Origin: Dasypus novemcinctus
Taxonomy: Eukaryota; Chordata; Mammalia; Cingulata; Dasypodidae
Assembly: GCF_030445035.2 (NCBI RefSeq)
Contig: NC_080680.1
Span: 47,319,212-47,383,211 of the forward strand
Direction of reading: 5' to 3'
DNA: 64,000 bases
Part shown: positions 1 to 28,477 of the stretch, one piece after another
How the letters are laid out: each line of letters begins with the position of its first letter
How positions within the stretch are numbered: position 1 is the stretch's first letter
Translations under genes and position numbers: made by a program
The notes under the pieces: generated by a model
What the model saw: only the letters and a program-made list of their open reading frames with translations
What the model was told of the DNA's origin: nothing
Databases searched by the model: none

Positions 1-1157
1 CTTGAATTAAAATTTAAAATAACATTATTATTGTGGGGATGTGTTGGTACGAGTGTGATATAGTTATTAAATAATATACAGTATAGTGTGGGCTTAGTAA
101 GGGGCCCATGGTTTTCACTGACTGGCAGAGGGGTCCAGGGAACAAAAAAGGTGACGAACTCCTGGTCTAAAGCAAATATGAATGACAGATTCTGTGAACA
201 TTCTGTACTCTTTTGCCATTTTATTATACCCAATCCCTTGTAAAGTCTGAAAGCTCTAAGGAAGAGCATTTTGTACAACTGAGTATTTTTCAACTGGAAT
301 ATATAGAGTGACTTCTGTTTTCTTGACTGAATCCTAAATAATACTTGCAGTGTAATCAAATACATCCAGCCAAGCAGGTGTTAAAGCTGGGACACAATCC
401 TACCTCTTCTAAATACTAATTCTTTTCTTTCTGAAATTCTTTTCTCCTTTGGTTTGTGTGGCATTGTGCTTTCCTATTTCTTGTCTAGCCTTTGAAAGCT
501 CCAACTGTGGACCTCTACTCATTTCTCCTTGTATTCTTTGCCTCAGAAAACTCATGTTTCCTGAGTTTACCAATCTCACGTTTATGTTTATGATCCTGGC
601 ATTTTTATCTCTGATTGAGTCATCTCTCAGTATTTTTGCTTGAAAGCCTTAAGATTCTTTCAAATTTAATACATGAAAGAAAAAAAGAAAAAACTCCTCC
701 ATTTCCCCTTCCCAAAACTATTTTCTCCTCCTAACTTCTAACAGTGATAATCTCATTTTCCCTAGCATCTCACCCAGATTCTATACTTTGAAATATAACT
801 TCGATTCAGCAGTCTTTTTCTTTCCTTCATATCTAGGATTTCAATAAGTTTTATTGTAGTTTTTTTTTTTTCTGTTTTTTTGTTTTTTATCAAAATGCTC
901 TTCCTCTTTACAGGTGGAAATTTAATTGTTTTAATTAATTGTTTAACTAGGTGATAGGGATCAATGGGAAATTATTCTAGACTCTTTACTTTGGGGTTTG
1001 ATTGAAAATTTGCGTAACAAAAAGGCAGACTGTTTCCTTTATTCCTGAAGAATTACAACACTCATAAAGTCTGCTTCTCCCCAGTAATCCATACTAAGTA
1101 ACTCAGGTTATTTAATAACTCCCTGATTCAGGAAGCTTAAGTACTGGCTTATTTCTT
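1..1157. other. RIC1 intron, no recognised exon
   Basis: This AT-rich sequence is intronic by position, upstream of the first visible exon. The segment 60-175 (GGGGTCCAGGGAACAAAAAA and nearby) has the feel of a worn DNA-transposon or other ancient repeat end, but I cannot assign it. I see no coding exon here. Confidence 0.5.
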
Positions 1158-1912
1158 TTTTTCCCCTTTATTATTTTTTTTTCTTTATTTTCTTTTAAAT
1201 GTTACATTCAAAAAATACCTCCCATCCCACCCACGCTACCCCTCCCCCATCAACAAACTCTTCTATCATTGTGGCACATCCACTGCACCTGGTGAATACA
1301 TTCTGGAGAACTGCTGCAGCACTTGGCAGTGGTACACATTGTAGTCCACACTCTCCCCCAGTCCACCCAGTGGGCCACAACAGGACACACAACGTCCAGC
1401 ATCCATCCCTGCAGCACCACCTAGGACAACTCCAAATCCTGTCCTGAAAATGCCCCCACACCATATCTCTTCTTCCCTCTCCCGACCATCAGCAGCCACC
1501 GTGGCCACCCTCTCTACATCACTACTACAATTTCTTCCCTTACTAATCACAATAGTTCCCCAGCAGAACACCAGTAAGTCCATTCTAATCCATACTCTAT
1601 TCCTCCATCTTGTGGACCTGGGATGGCTATGTCCAGTCCACCTCTACATCAAGAGAGAGTTTAGATTCCACATGGATGATGGATGCAGTTCTCCTACTTG
1701 CAGCTGTAGGCACCCTTGGCTCCCTGGTATGGTGGTTGACCATCTTCCCCTCCCTATCAGCAGGCCAGGGTAAGTCCAGGAAACCAGAGGGTAGGAGCTA
1801 CAAGTCTGCTGAGGCCCAGGGCCTGGCCATCACATGGATAGTTCAGAGATTCAGGTCTCCTGAGTATACACCAACCCAAACGCCAACCACAGGTCCGGTA
1901 AAAATGACGTGA
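1158..1912 (-). mobile_element. Xenarthran L1-like 3'-end retrocopy, longest copy
   Basis: Reading on the minus strand, the element ends in a TGTAACATTT run and an A-rich tail (T-rich at 1160-1200 on the plus strand). It is flanked by CTTATTTCTT at 1148-1157 and 1913-1922, a 10-bp target-site duplication. The same sequence recurs at 5920-6410, 28478-28832 and 29790-30346 with different 5' truncations but the same 3' end. Shared landmarks are ATTCACCA-type boxes, GAATGTGCCGCAATGATG and GTGGGAGGAGTGGGG. No reverse-transcriptase homology is visible. The 3' end resembles a derived L1 3' UTR. Confidence 0.75.
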
Positions 1913-1922
1913 CTTATTTCTT

Positions 1923-18425
<16,503 letters not shown>

Positions 18426-20615
18426 CAACAGCAGAGTACCATCACCACAGGCAGTATTAATTTTAGAAGCGGTATTCAGCTGAGTACACTGTGACCTAGT
18501 TGGATGATTTAAAAGGGGGAAAGGACTCAGCTCAAAGACTCATAACTATTACTAGATTTTAACTCTTTCTGCTCCAAGAAATTTGACTTGATAAAAATGT
18601 GATATCAAATCTTTTATTAAAAATATTTTTTAAAATTGCAGTATAAAGTAATAAAGGCTATTGTACAGATGTACATGGGAATATTCTGGTTTTATTCTTA
18701 AAGGTTAGTAGCTCTTAAATCATAGGGATCATTTTGTCCCAGATGAGCTTCCTTTTTCAGTACTTCAGCTTCTCACACAATTGCTGATTTAGAGTGTGTC
18801 CAGTCTGCTTTTTTAAAAATAAATGCGAAGGTGCTTGTTCTGCTCATCAGGTACTTGAGCTCCCTGTTTGCTCCGTGATTGGCCCCACTGAATAGATGCC
18901 TCCCCTACACATTATGACATTGTGCCAATATGATGGAGGCCTGTGAGTTAATGTGCCGGTTTGGGGAAACTTGATTACTGCTACATCAGTGTAGGCAGAG
19001 GTCTGAGGGGTTCTTAACAATTATGCTGTTATGTTAGATACTACTATTTTGTATCAAAGAACTGTATGTATATGTGAGTACTTGTGTAAATATATTCAAT
19101 GGCACTGTTCGTATTTTTAGGGCTTATGTTATAATTTGTAAGATTTTATGCTGGATTCTGCATGGCTATCATATATACTGTTGGAATAAAGGCAGGGCTT
19201 GGCTCTTTCTGAATAGTCTTTATAAAGAAGGACAGGTTTATTGGCTTGGTCATAAAGTAACAGAAATGGTCACACTGATCATGAAATGAAACGTGTTTGT
19301 GCAGGTTAATGAAGTTTTTATTTATTGCTTTTGTAAATTGAATAAAATGGACTTTTATGTAAATAGACTGCTGAATCCTGTATTATCATGGCTACTAAAA
19401 ATGTAAACAATGCATTCATTGTAACTTAAAATATTTTATGTATTTCTAGATATATGACTTAATTTTCATACATTATGGAAACATAACTGCATACTCAATT
19501 GCTTCTGACTAAACATATATATCTACTGTAATTCTAATTACCTTATAACAGTATTAATTTAGATAGTTTGTACTGTGCAATTTGAACAAAGGAATGCAGT
19601 GGGTTTTTTGTTTTTTTTTTACAAAAACAAACTTATTTTTATAACAATGTATTTGATGTGGACCAAATTCATACCACTATGTATAACAGCCTCTTTCTCA
19701 TAGTGCAGTTGCAGTTTAGAAACAAAATTTGGTCCTGTCCTTGCTTTTCAAAGTGAATGTTTAGATTTCATTTTACTAGCCAGGTTTCTTTTGAAATTGG
19801 TAATTTGCTATCATTTTACTTTTCTCCATTACAAGTAAAATAATTTCGCAGAATTCCTGAATGGGTGGAATATGTGTTACTGATACCTGGTCCTCCTGGT
19901 GCTACTTTTAAGTCTTTGTTTCAGATTTACCTTTCTCTAAATTTTAAGATGGAAAATAATATTTCCCAAATAAGGACAAGTAGCCCAGCAAGAAACTAAA
20001 CTGAAATTTCTTCTCTCCTGTCCTAGTCTATTAGGGAGAAGAACTAGAATTATCTTTGTGCTTGGTGTGAATAAATAAAAATGATTTACCATTGGAAACA
20101 GTTGTGATCTTTTCAAATATTCTAAATAAAATACTATGCTGCTGGGTTCATCTCTCATTCTTGAAAGCAGAACACCAAGAAGTTAATTATATTACCAATG
20201 GATGAGCCCATGAATGAATCTTTTCTTCTTCTAGTTTGTTTTTCAATTAAGAGAAGGCAGCCCAAAGAAGAAACATTTGGAAAGTTTACAGAAAATACCT
20301 CTCTGGTAATTAATTTATTGTATACTTTAACTTAAAATTCAATTTTTAATTTTGCCTTGTTGTTTGGTTCACATATCAACTGTTTAAGCCATAATTTTAA
20401 CCAATGGATTTAAAGACTTGGTTTAATTATTTGAAGTTTACTAAATACATTTAAATTATTTGCTGATACCAAAAGAAGACATTTAGGGTTAGTTTCAACC
20501 TTTGCTTTTAATTAAAGTTGCTGCTACTTTTGTCATGTGTTTTTTTTTTCAACTTGGGGTGTGTGAATATATATGTGCATATACACAATAAAAGTTTTAT
20601 ATTCATTGCATAGTT
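18426..20615 (+). other. RIC1: RIC1 3' UTR (probable extent)
   Basis: AT-rich, repeat-poor sequence follows the RIC1 stop. AATAAA hexamers occur at 18650, 19185, 19341, 20070, 20125 and 20587. The one at 20587, followed by TTTTAT-rich sequence, is the most distal before clear repeat DNA. A length of about 2.2 kb fits my memory of the human mRNA. Alternative polyadenylation at 19341 is plausible. The extent is inferred from signals only. Confidence 0.5.
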
Positions 20616-21618
20616 AATAGTAAAGTAGGTGTATCAAAAGCCACAAAAAAAATTTTCATTTTACTGTTCCACTTTGTAGAACTTTCCTTAAGAACTGAAA
20701 ATCTTGACAGATTTAAAATATTTTTGTCTCAATTATCTAGAATAGGATCAAGAGTTAGCAGCATCCCAAATGCCTGACAATGGAAGATTATAACAGATAA
20801 CTTAAAAATATTCAGAGTATTGACATGGAAAATGTTCATAATATAATAAAAATGACATAAAATTACATATACAATATCTCTCCACCAAGCAAACAAAAGT
20901 TTGTCTATAAGAGACTAGACAAGTGATTTTGAGTTCTTCTTTGTGCAACAAACATAGAGGCAAGAAGGCAGCAGGAGCTCCAGGTTTACCACTTCCCCAA
21001 AATACAAAGTATAACGTGCAAATGGGCCACATGCCCATCCTCAACCAATCAAATGAAGCTGAAAAAGTAGAGCAAATCAATTATCACAACCTGAAATCCC
21101 AGCCAAATTACAGGGACACTTGGGTTTGGAGTGAGGAAGAAGAGAGGATTGCTGAAAGGTAATTTTGGTTGTTGGAGGAAATAGGGTGATTAACAGTAGG
21201 CTTCTACATTTATCTGCCATCCAGTCTCCTTAATGAACTCTTACTATTTCAGCTGATTCCTTTGAGTAGTATGTATTAACTATCATCTGAAAATGGTAGT
21301 TTTGCTTCTTCCTTTCCCATTTATACTTATTTCATGTACTGAACTTGTAAAACAATATTCAGTAATACTAATAGCTGGTTAACTTAGTTATATCCTGGGT
21401 TCTCATCATATTTTACTTTTCTTAACTATATAAGTAGAGGTAGCCATGGAAATGAGAAAAACATTTTTTAGCACTAAAAGATTCTTAAATCACCAGGGAT
21501 AGGGAGAGTAACTGTGATCCAGGAAATTACAAGGATTAAGGACATTATCTTTAGTCAAGATAGGCCTTCCATGCATCAACAGGGTCTGGGCTTCCCCTTT
21601 TCCAAACCCGCAGTAAAA
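20616..21618. other. RIC1 downstream flank
   Basis: This is AT-rich sequence with no gene recognised. The part 20745-20880 looks like worn L1 or other ancient repeat sequence. The segment 20935-21160 has an open stretch of 79 codons without family resemblance and is not called as a gene. Confidence 0.45.
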
Positions 21619-23104
21619 GGTGACGTCAGCAAGATGGTGGAGTAAGGCACCCCTGGTGCATAGCCCCTCTTAGAAACAGAAAAACTAGCAGAATCCATCA
21701 GAATCAACTTTCCCAAAACTCAGGAAGACAATGCTAGAGAACCACTCAGTGAATGCAGAATTGGAGGGGGGAAAAGAATTTAAAATATTAGAAGAGCCAC
21801 TGGAAAAGTTTACTCGTCCATGCCACTCCCCTCCCCTCAGTTTGTGCGACCTACAGCTGTGGCTTGGCAGCACACACCTCAGGGAAGCAACATCCCTGAG
21901 GCCTATTGGTGCCCCTAAACACAAACACTGGGTATCTTTGTACATCAGCCCCAACTGGCTCTCTCTGGAAGATACTCAGGATGCGTGTCTCCTAAGCCAG
22001 AATGTGCCAGGGCAGAGAAGCAGTGCAGGTGGGAGTGGGGTATAGGGTATCATCACAGAGTTGACCCAGTGCTCAGTGGAAATTAAGCACCCACTCTTAA
22101 ATAGCCAAGGGCTCAAAAAGAAACCACAAGAGAAATTAGGAAATATCCTGAGACAAGTGAAAACAAAAGCACAAAATTCCAGAACTTACAGGATATAGCA
22201 AAGGTACAGTGCTCAGAGGGAAATCTATAGCTATAAATGCCTATATTTAAAAAGAACTATCTCAAATCAATGTAACTTTTTACATCTACAGGAAAGAGAG
22301 AAAAGGAAGAGCAAACTAAATTTAATGTTAAGCAGAAAATTATAATCAAAATTAGAGCAGAAATAGAGAATAGAAAGGCAAAAACCAATGAAACCAAAAC
22401 TAGCTTTGTTGAAAAGATCAATAAAATTGACAGATATTTAGCTAGGCTGACAAAAGACAATCAAAATGAAAGTGGGGACATTACTGCTCATCTTGTAAGA
22501 AGTAAAAGGATTATAAAATGCCAACAAATTGACAAATTCCTAGAACAAGTAACCAAACGGACTCAAGAAATAGGTCTCAACAGGTCAATAAAGAGATTAA
22601 ATCAATAATCAACTCCCCCCCCAAACAAAGAAAAATCCAAGACAAAATGGTTTCACTGGTGAACTTCAAATATTCCAAGAATTAACACCAATCCTATTCA
22701 AACTATTCCAAATACCGAAGAAGAGGGAACACCCAACTAATTTTATGAGGCCAACCTTAATACTAAAACCAGATAAAGATACCTAAAGGTAAGAAAACTA
22801 CAGACCATTATCTCCTTTGAGTATAGATGCAAAAATCCTCAACAAAATACTAACAAAAAGAACCCAATAGGATAATAAAAGGATTGATTATACACCATAG
22901 CCAAATGGGATTTATCCCAGGTATGCAAGAGCAATTCAACATAAGAAAACCATTTATGTACTACACATTAATAGAAGGAATGAAAAAAGCCACATGATCA
23001 TCTGAATTGATGCAGAAAAGGCATTTAACAAAATACAGCACCTCTTCTTAATAAAACCACTTAGAAAACTAGGAATAGAGGGAAACTTTGGTATGATAAA
23101 GGGC

Positions 23105-24112
23105 TGCCAATGCACAATGCCAGAAATGGGTTGGCTTTTATAATGGAGAATTGAAAAGCTTACAGTTCCAAGGCCTTAAAATGTCCAAATCAAGGCATCA
23201 GCAGAGAAGCTTTCTCACTGAAGTCAGCTACTAGTGGTCCTGGGGTTCTGCCACATGGTGATCAGGCCTCTGCCTTGAGCTGCTCCATGGGCCCAGCCCC
23301 TCATGAGCCTTTTTTTTTTTAAGATTTATTTATTTAATTCCCCCCTCCCCTGGTTGTCTGTTCTCTGTGTCTATTTGCTGCGTCTTGTTTCTTTGTCTGC
23401 CTTGTTTCTTTGTCCGCCTTGTTTCTTTGTCCGCCTTGTTTCTTTGTCCACGGCAGGGGAAGTGTGGGTGGCGCCATTCCTGGGCAGGCTGCACTTTCTT
23501 TCGCGCTGGGTGGCTCTTCTTACGGGGCGCACTCCTTGCGCGTGGGGCTCCCCTACGCGGGGGACACTCCTGCATGGTGCGGCACTCCTTGCGCGCATCA
23601 GCACTGCGCATGGGCCAGCTCCACACGGGTCAGGGAGGCCCGGGGTTTGAACTGCAGACCTCCCATGTGGTAAACGGACGCCCTAACCACTGGGCCAAGT
23701 CCATTTCCCCCTCATGAACCTTTTTCCATGCCTCTGCTCTGCTGGTTCTCCGCCTCTTGGGAGCTTCTCTGTTACCTGCAGTCCTCTCTCTCCAATGATA
23801 GGGTCAATATGGCGGCCTCCCCTCTCTCTCTGTCTGTATTTATGTAAAGCTCAGCAAGAGGGCAGAGACTCAACCTGAGTCACTCCTCAATGATGTAATC
23901 CAATCAAAAGCCATCTAATCTGGTGATCCAATCAAGGTCCCATCACAGAACCTAATGCAACCAAAGAATCTCACATCCACAGCAATGGATTAATTAAAAA
24001 ACAATCTCTTTGTCACAGAATCTAATGCAACCAAAGGGTCTCACATCCACAGCAATGGATTAGTTCAGAAACAGTTTCTTTTTGGAATTCACCAAACTCA
24101 AAGTGTCTCAAA
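23105..24112 (-). mobile_element. MaLR-type LTR fossil (solo LTR)
   Basis: On the plus strand it reads as the complement of a MaLR-like LTR. Landmarks include GAAATGGGTTGGCTTTTATA, GTCCAAATCAAGGCATCAGC, AGGCCTCTGCCTTGAGCTGC and CACATCCACAGCAATGGATT. It sits inside L1 ORF2, with AAAGGG on both sides. It shares its layout with 34271-34405 and 55070-55493. A DAS-III SINE is inserted in it. It is a decayed fossil with no internal region here. Confidence 0.65.
23314..23707 (-). mobile_element. DAS-III SINE nested in the LTR, with internal minisatellite
   Basis: The order is T-run, AAGATTTATTTATTTAATTC, GC-rich body, then the complement of the tRNA head (TGGGCCAAGTCCATTTCC). The target-site duplication is CCCCTCATGAGCCTTTT at 23297-23313 against CCCCTCATGAACCTTTT at 23708-23724. 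Positions 23384-23451 hold four 17-bp units of the type CTTGTTTCTTTGTCCGC, absent or single in the other copies. Confidence 0.92.
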
Positions 24113-25758
24113 GGGTATTTATGAAAAACTCCCAGCAAACAACATATTCAAGGTGAAAGTTTTTTCCCCTCTAGAATCAGGAATATCAAGGATGCCAAGT
24201 GTTACCACTGTTACTCAACATTATACTGGAAATTCTTGCCATAGCAAAGAAAGAAAAAAAACAAATTGGAAAGGAAGAAATAAAACTTTCACTATTTGTA
24301 AGTGACATAATCCTACATACAGAAAATCCTGGAAAAACCCAAACAAAATTATTAGAGCTAATAAATCCAACAGAGGGGCAGGGTATAAAATCAACATGCA
24401 AAAGTCGGCAATATTTCTATATATTAGTAATGTATAGAAATATGAAATTAAGAAAAAATTCCATTTACAATAGCTCAAAAGGAATCGAGTATCTTGGAAT
24501 AAATCTAACCAACTTGTACACAGAAAACTACAACACATTGCTAAAAGAATTCAAAGAAGACCTAAATAAATAGAAGGGCATTTTGTGTTCATGGATTGGA
24601 AGACTTTTAATATTAAGATGTTAATTCTACCCAAAGCAATCAGCAGATTCCATGCCATCCCAACAGTCTTAATCAGAAATGGAAAAGCCAATCATCAAAT
24701 TCAATGGAAGGGGTAACAGGCCCCAATAGCCAAAAACATTTAGAAAAACAATGAAATTGGAAGGTTCACTTTCCAATTTTAAAACTTTTCAAAGCTACAA
24801 TAATCAAAACTAGGACAAGAATAGACATATAAATGGAATCAAATTTAGAGTTTGGAAATAAATCTTCACTCACATCTATGCCCAAAAGATTTTTAATAAG
24901 GATGCCAAGTCTGCTCAATGAGGAAAGTATAGTCTCTTCAATAAATGGTGCAGGAAAAACAGGATATGTATGCAAAAGAAAGAAGGGGGACTCTACCTCA
25001 CATTATATACAAATATTAACTCAAAATGAATCAAAGACTGATATAATTAGAATAAGCATATCTATAAAGTCAGAAACCAGAATACAGGTTACCAGGGGGC
25101 CAGGGTAGGGTTAGGGAAGGAGAGTTATCCTTAATAGGTACAAAGTGTCTGTCTGCAGTGATAGGAGAGTTTTGGCAATGGATGATGATTATGATAGTAG
25201 TAGCACAATATTATGAATTAATATTAACAATATTATGAGTTAACATCAATGAATTAAATATCTAAATGTGGTTAAAAGGGGAAATTTTAGGTTGTATGTA
25301 TGTTACTAGAATAAAAACGAAAAAAGGACTGTATAACACAATGAACCCTAATGTAATCAATTCATGGACTATACTGAATAGTATAATTTAAGATTGTTTC
25401 ATCAGCTAAACAAAGGTACCACACTAATGCAAAGTATTAATAGGGAAAACCATGTGCATGAGGAGAGGTGTATGGGAACTGTATTGTCTGCATGATTTTT
25501 CTGTACTTCTCTTAAAAAAAAAAAAAACTGAGAAAACATAGCTAGAGGACAGGCTGAAACAGCCTAGAAAAATATCTTCTAGGGTTTAGCATACCAGGCA
25601 AAAGCTAGGCACTGCCCAGAGGAGAGAAGGACAAAGGAAAGAAATCACAACAGAACTGTGAGTTGAAACCAGCAGCTGCTACTGCAAGCACCATCCCGCA
25701 CAGTAAAGACACTTTAGAATTCTTGGGCCCGGGAGCCTGCAACTACAGACAAAGGAGG

Positions 25759-26117
25759 CTCCAGGGAAAGGGAGAGAGAGGAACCCAGCCTAAGGCTTAC
25801 TCAGCTTCTGATTCACAAATTTGGTCTGCTGTGTCCCACAAGCCCTTGCAGGCCAGGGACCCCTCCATGGTTTGCCCTGGAGGCCAGGGAAGGACTGGAG
25901 ACAATCCCAAGGACTAGAGAAATCCCACCCTCGCAAATGCCCTCTGTTCTAGCTGGCACTAATTGTTGAGGATGCCCCAGGAAAGGGGAGAGAGAGGAAC
26001 ACAGCCTAGGGCTGACTCAGCTTTCGACTTGCAAATTTGGTCTGCTGTGTCCCAGGAGCCCTTCCAGGCTGGGTGGGGCTGCACCATTGTTTGCCATGGA
26101 GCCAGCAAGGGACTAAA
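25759..26117 (+). repeat. Two tandem units in the L1 'B' 5' region
   Basis: CCAGGGAAAGGGAGAGAGAG at 25761 recurs as CCAGGAAAGGGGAGAGAGAG at 25977, and CAAATTTGGTCTGCTGTGTC is present in both. The spacing is 216 bp. The unit spans about 25759-25915 and 25976-26117. Confidence 0.8.
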
Positions 26118-26931
26118 GATATACAAACCCTCCAAATATTATTTTCTACTAACAAGGACTGATTCTTGAGGACTCAGAGGGCAGTGGAAATATTTACAAC
26201 CCTGGAAAAGGGAGGAGGCTGACAGAGAAGGCTGGAAACTGTGTCAAAGTTTGAATTACAAGGCTCATGACCTTCAGACAGGAAGCTCTGTCACATTGCT
26301 CCAGTCTGCGTTTCAACAAATACACTCTAACCAGGCACTGAACTGAGAGATGTCAAAGAGCACCACCTGCTGGCAGACCAAGGAACTGCATGCAAGTAAA
26401 TAAAAAAGTAGGAGAGGCTTTCTCTGGCCTCTATAGCCTCCCACCCCAAGGCTCTTGAAAGTGACTTTACAATGAATTACTGGGTCCAGTGCCCAGTTTT
26501 GAGCAACCAGCAGAACAATCCTAATAATCCAGGTAGAGCCAAAAATCAAAAAGCAGTGGTAACACACAGCCTCCTGCCACTAAATCCCTACAAAAGAGAA
26601 AGAAGTTGAGTATCTGAATAAACTACATCCTAATCAGATGCCTAGATATCATCAAAAAATTATGAGCTATACCAAGAAAATAGAAGACATAGCGCCAGAA
26701 AAGAAATATATCAAAGCCCCAGAAGAAATGCAGAATTTGAGGGAACTAATCAGCAAGATGTACACAAATTTCAAAAGTCAAATTAGTGAGCTGAAAGACA
26801 ATATGGTCAAAGAGATAAATGACATCAAGAAGACACTGAGCAAGCATGAAGAATTTAAAATCCTGACCAGAAAAGTAACAGAGCTCATGGGAATGAAAGA
26901 CACAATAGGTGAGATCAAAAACACATTTGAG

Positions 26932-27337
26932 GGTGGCAGACCTGGCCCAGTGGTTAGAGCGGCCGTCTACCACATGGGAGGTCCGCGGTTCAAACCCCGG
27001 GCCTCCTTGACCCGTGTGGAGCTGGCCCATGTGCAGTGCTGATGCACGCAAGGAGTGCCGTGCCATGCAGGGGTGTCCCCCACATAAGGGAGCCCCACGC
27101 ACAAGGAGTGCGCCCCATAAGGAGAGCCGCCCAGCGGGAAAGGAAGTGCAGCCTGCCCAGGAATGGTGCTGCACACAGAGAGCTGACACAACAAGATGAC
27201 ACAACAAAAAGAAACAAGATTCCCGTGCCACTGACGACAACAGAAGTGGACAAAGAAGACACCACAAAAAGACACAGAGAACAGACAACTGGGGTGGGGG
27301 GGGGAGGGGAGAGAAATAAATAAATCTTTAAAAAAAA
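26932..27337 (+). mobile_element. DAS-III SINE, full length, inside L1 ORF1
   Basis: The head is GTGGCAGACCTGGCCCAGTG with B box GGTTCAAACCCC, and the tail is AAATAAATAAATCTTTAAAA. ACACATTTGAG at 26921-26931 and 27338-27348 is the target-site duplication. The L1 ORF1 reading continues on both sides. Confidence 0.95.
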
Positions 27338-28477
27338 ACACATTTGAGACATACAACAGTAGACTCAAAATGATAGAAAAAAAGAATAAGTGATACCGAA
27401 GACAGAACAGCTAAAATTAAAGAGAGAAAAGAATGGAAAAATTGATCAGGGACTCAGAGAGTTGAATGACAAGACAAAACTCAAAAAGATACATGTCATG
27501 GGAATTCCAGAAAGAGATAAAAGGGAAAAGAGAGTATTTGAGGAAATCATAGATGAAAATTTTGCAACTCTCATGAAAGAAATGAATTTACATGTCAAGG
27601 AGAACACCGTTCTACAATCAGAATAAATCCAAACAGACCTACTCCAAGAAAAACACTGCTCAGAATGTCAAATGTCAAAGAGAAAATTCTCAGAGCAGCA
27701 AGGGAGAAGCAAACCATCATGTACAAGGAACATCCGGTAAGACTTAGCACAGACTTCTCTTCAGAAACCATGGAAGCAAGAAGACAGTGGTATGATACAA
27801 TTAGAATACTGAAAGAGAAAAATCTCCCAGCCAAGAATTCTTTATCCAGCAAAATTGTCCTTCAGATATGAAGGTGAGTATAAAATATTCACCAACAAAC
27901 AGAAACTAAAGATTTTATTAAAAAGAATCTATCTTTGCAGGAATATTAAAGAAAAAATATGAAAGAAAAAAACAGGAGAGACAGACTTGGAGGAGAGTAT
28001 AGAAGAAAGAATAGCAGAAAGGATAACCAAAAGAGTAAAAAGACAGGCAAAAATAAAATATGATATATGAAAACCAAAGAATAAAATGAAGGGAGTAAAT
28101 AGTGTATTTACAGTAATATCATTGAATGTGAATGGATTAACTCCCCAGTCAAAAGATATAGGGTGACAGAATGGATAAAAAAACATGAGCCATCCATATA
28201 CTGCTTACAAGAAACTCCCCTTAGACACATAGATACAAACCAGCTGAAAGTGAAAGGTTGGAAAAAGATGCTGCACATGAATAGTAACCAGAAAAGAGCA
28301 GGGGTAACTATACTAAAATCAGACAAAACAGACTTTAAATGCAAAAAAGTAATGAGATACAGAAGGCCATTATATATTAATAAAAGTGACAACCCACCAG
28401 GAAAATATAACTATCTATGCATCTAACCAGGGTACCCTAAAATATATGAGGTAAACTCTGGCAAAACTGAAGGGAGA

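Larger units (their letters stand above)
21619..25533 (+). mobile_element. LINE-1 'A': 5' UTR joined to ORF2, with LTR and SINE inserts
   Basis: The element begins GTGACGTCAGCAAGATGGTG, an L1-like 5' end with a YY1-type CAAGATGG core. After about 450 bp of 5' UTR it runs straight into ORF2 (from about 22070-22095), so ORF1 and the endonuclease region are missing. ORF2 landmarks include AAATCCTCAACAAAATACTA and ATTTATCCCAGGTATGCAAG. An LTR fossil interrupts it at 23105-24112. ORF2 resumes at GGTATTTATGAAAAACTCCC and passes through a diverged polymerase motif region. The 3' UTR ends CATGATTTTTCTGTACTTCT plus 13 A at 25533. It carries many stops and is dead. Confidence 0.85.

Noticed and set aside
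20923-21162. A 79-codon open frame between RIC1 and the first L1
   Set aside because: It has no family resemblance, no splice context that I can support, and the length is expected by chance. It may overlap a worn repeat.
23384-23451. Short regularly repeated units that might suggest a CRISPR-like array
   Set aside because: The 17-bp units are directly adjacent with no spacers and lie in a eukaryotic SINE.
26746-27288. A 180-codon minus-strand open frame
   Set aside because: It joins antisense DAS sequence to antisense L1 ORF1; neither is coding in that direction.
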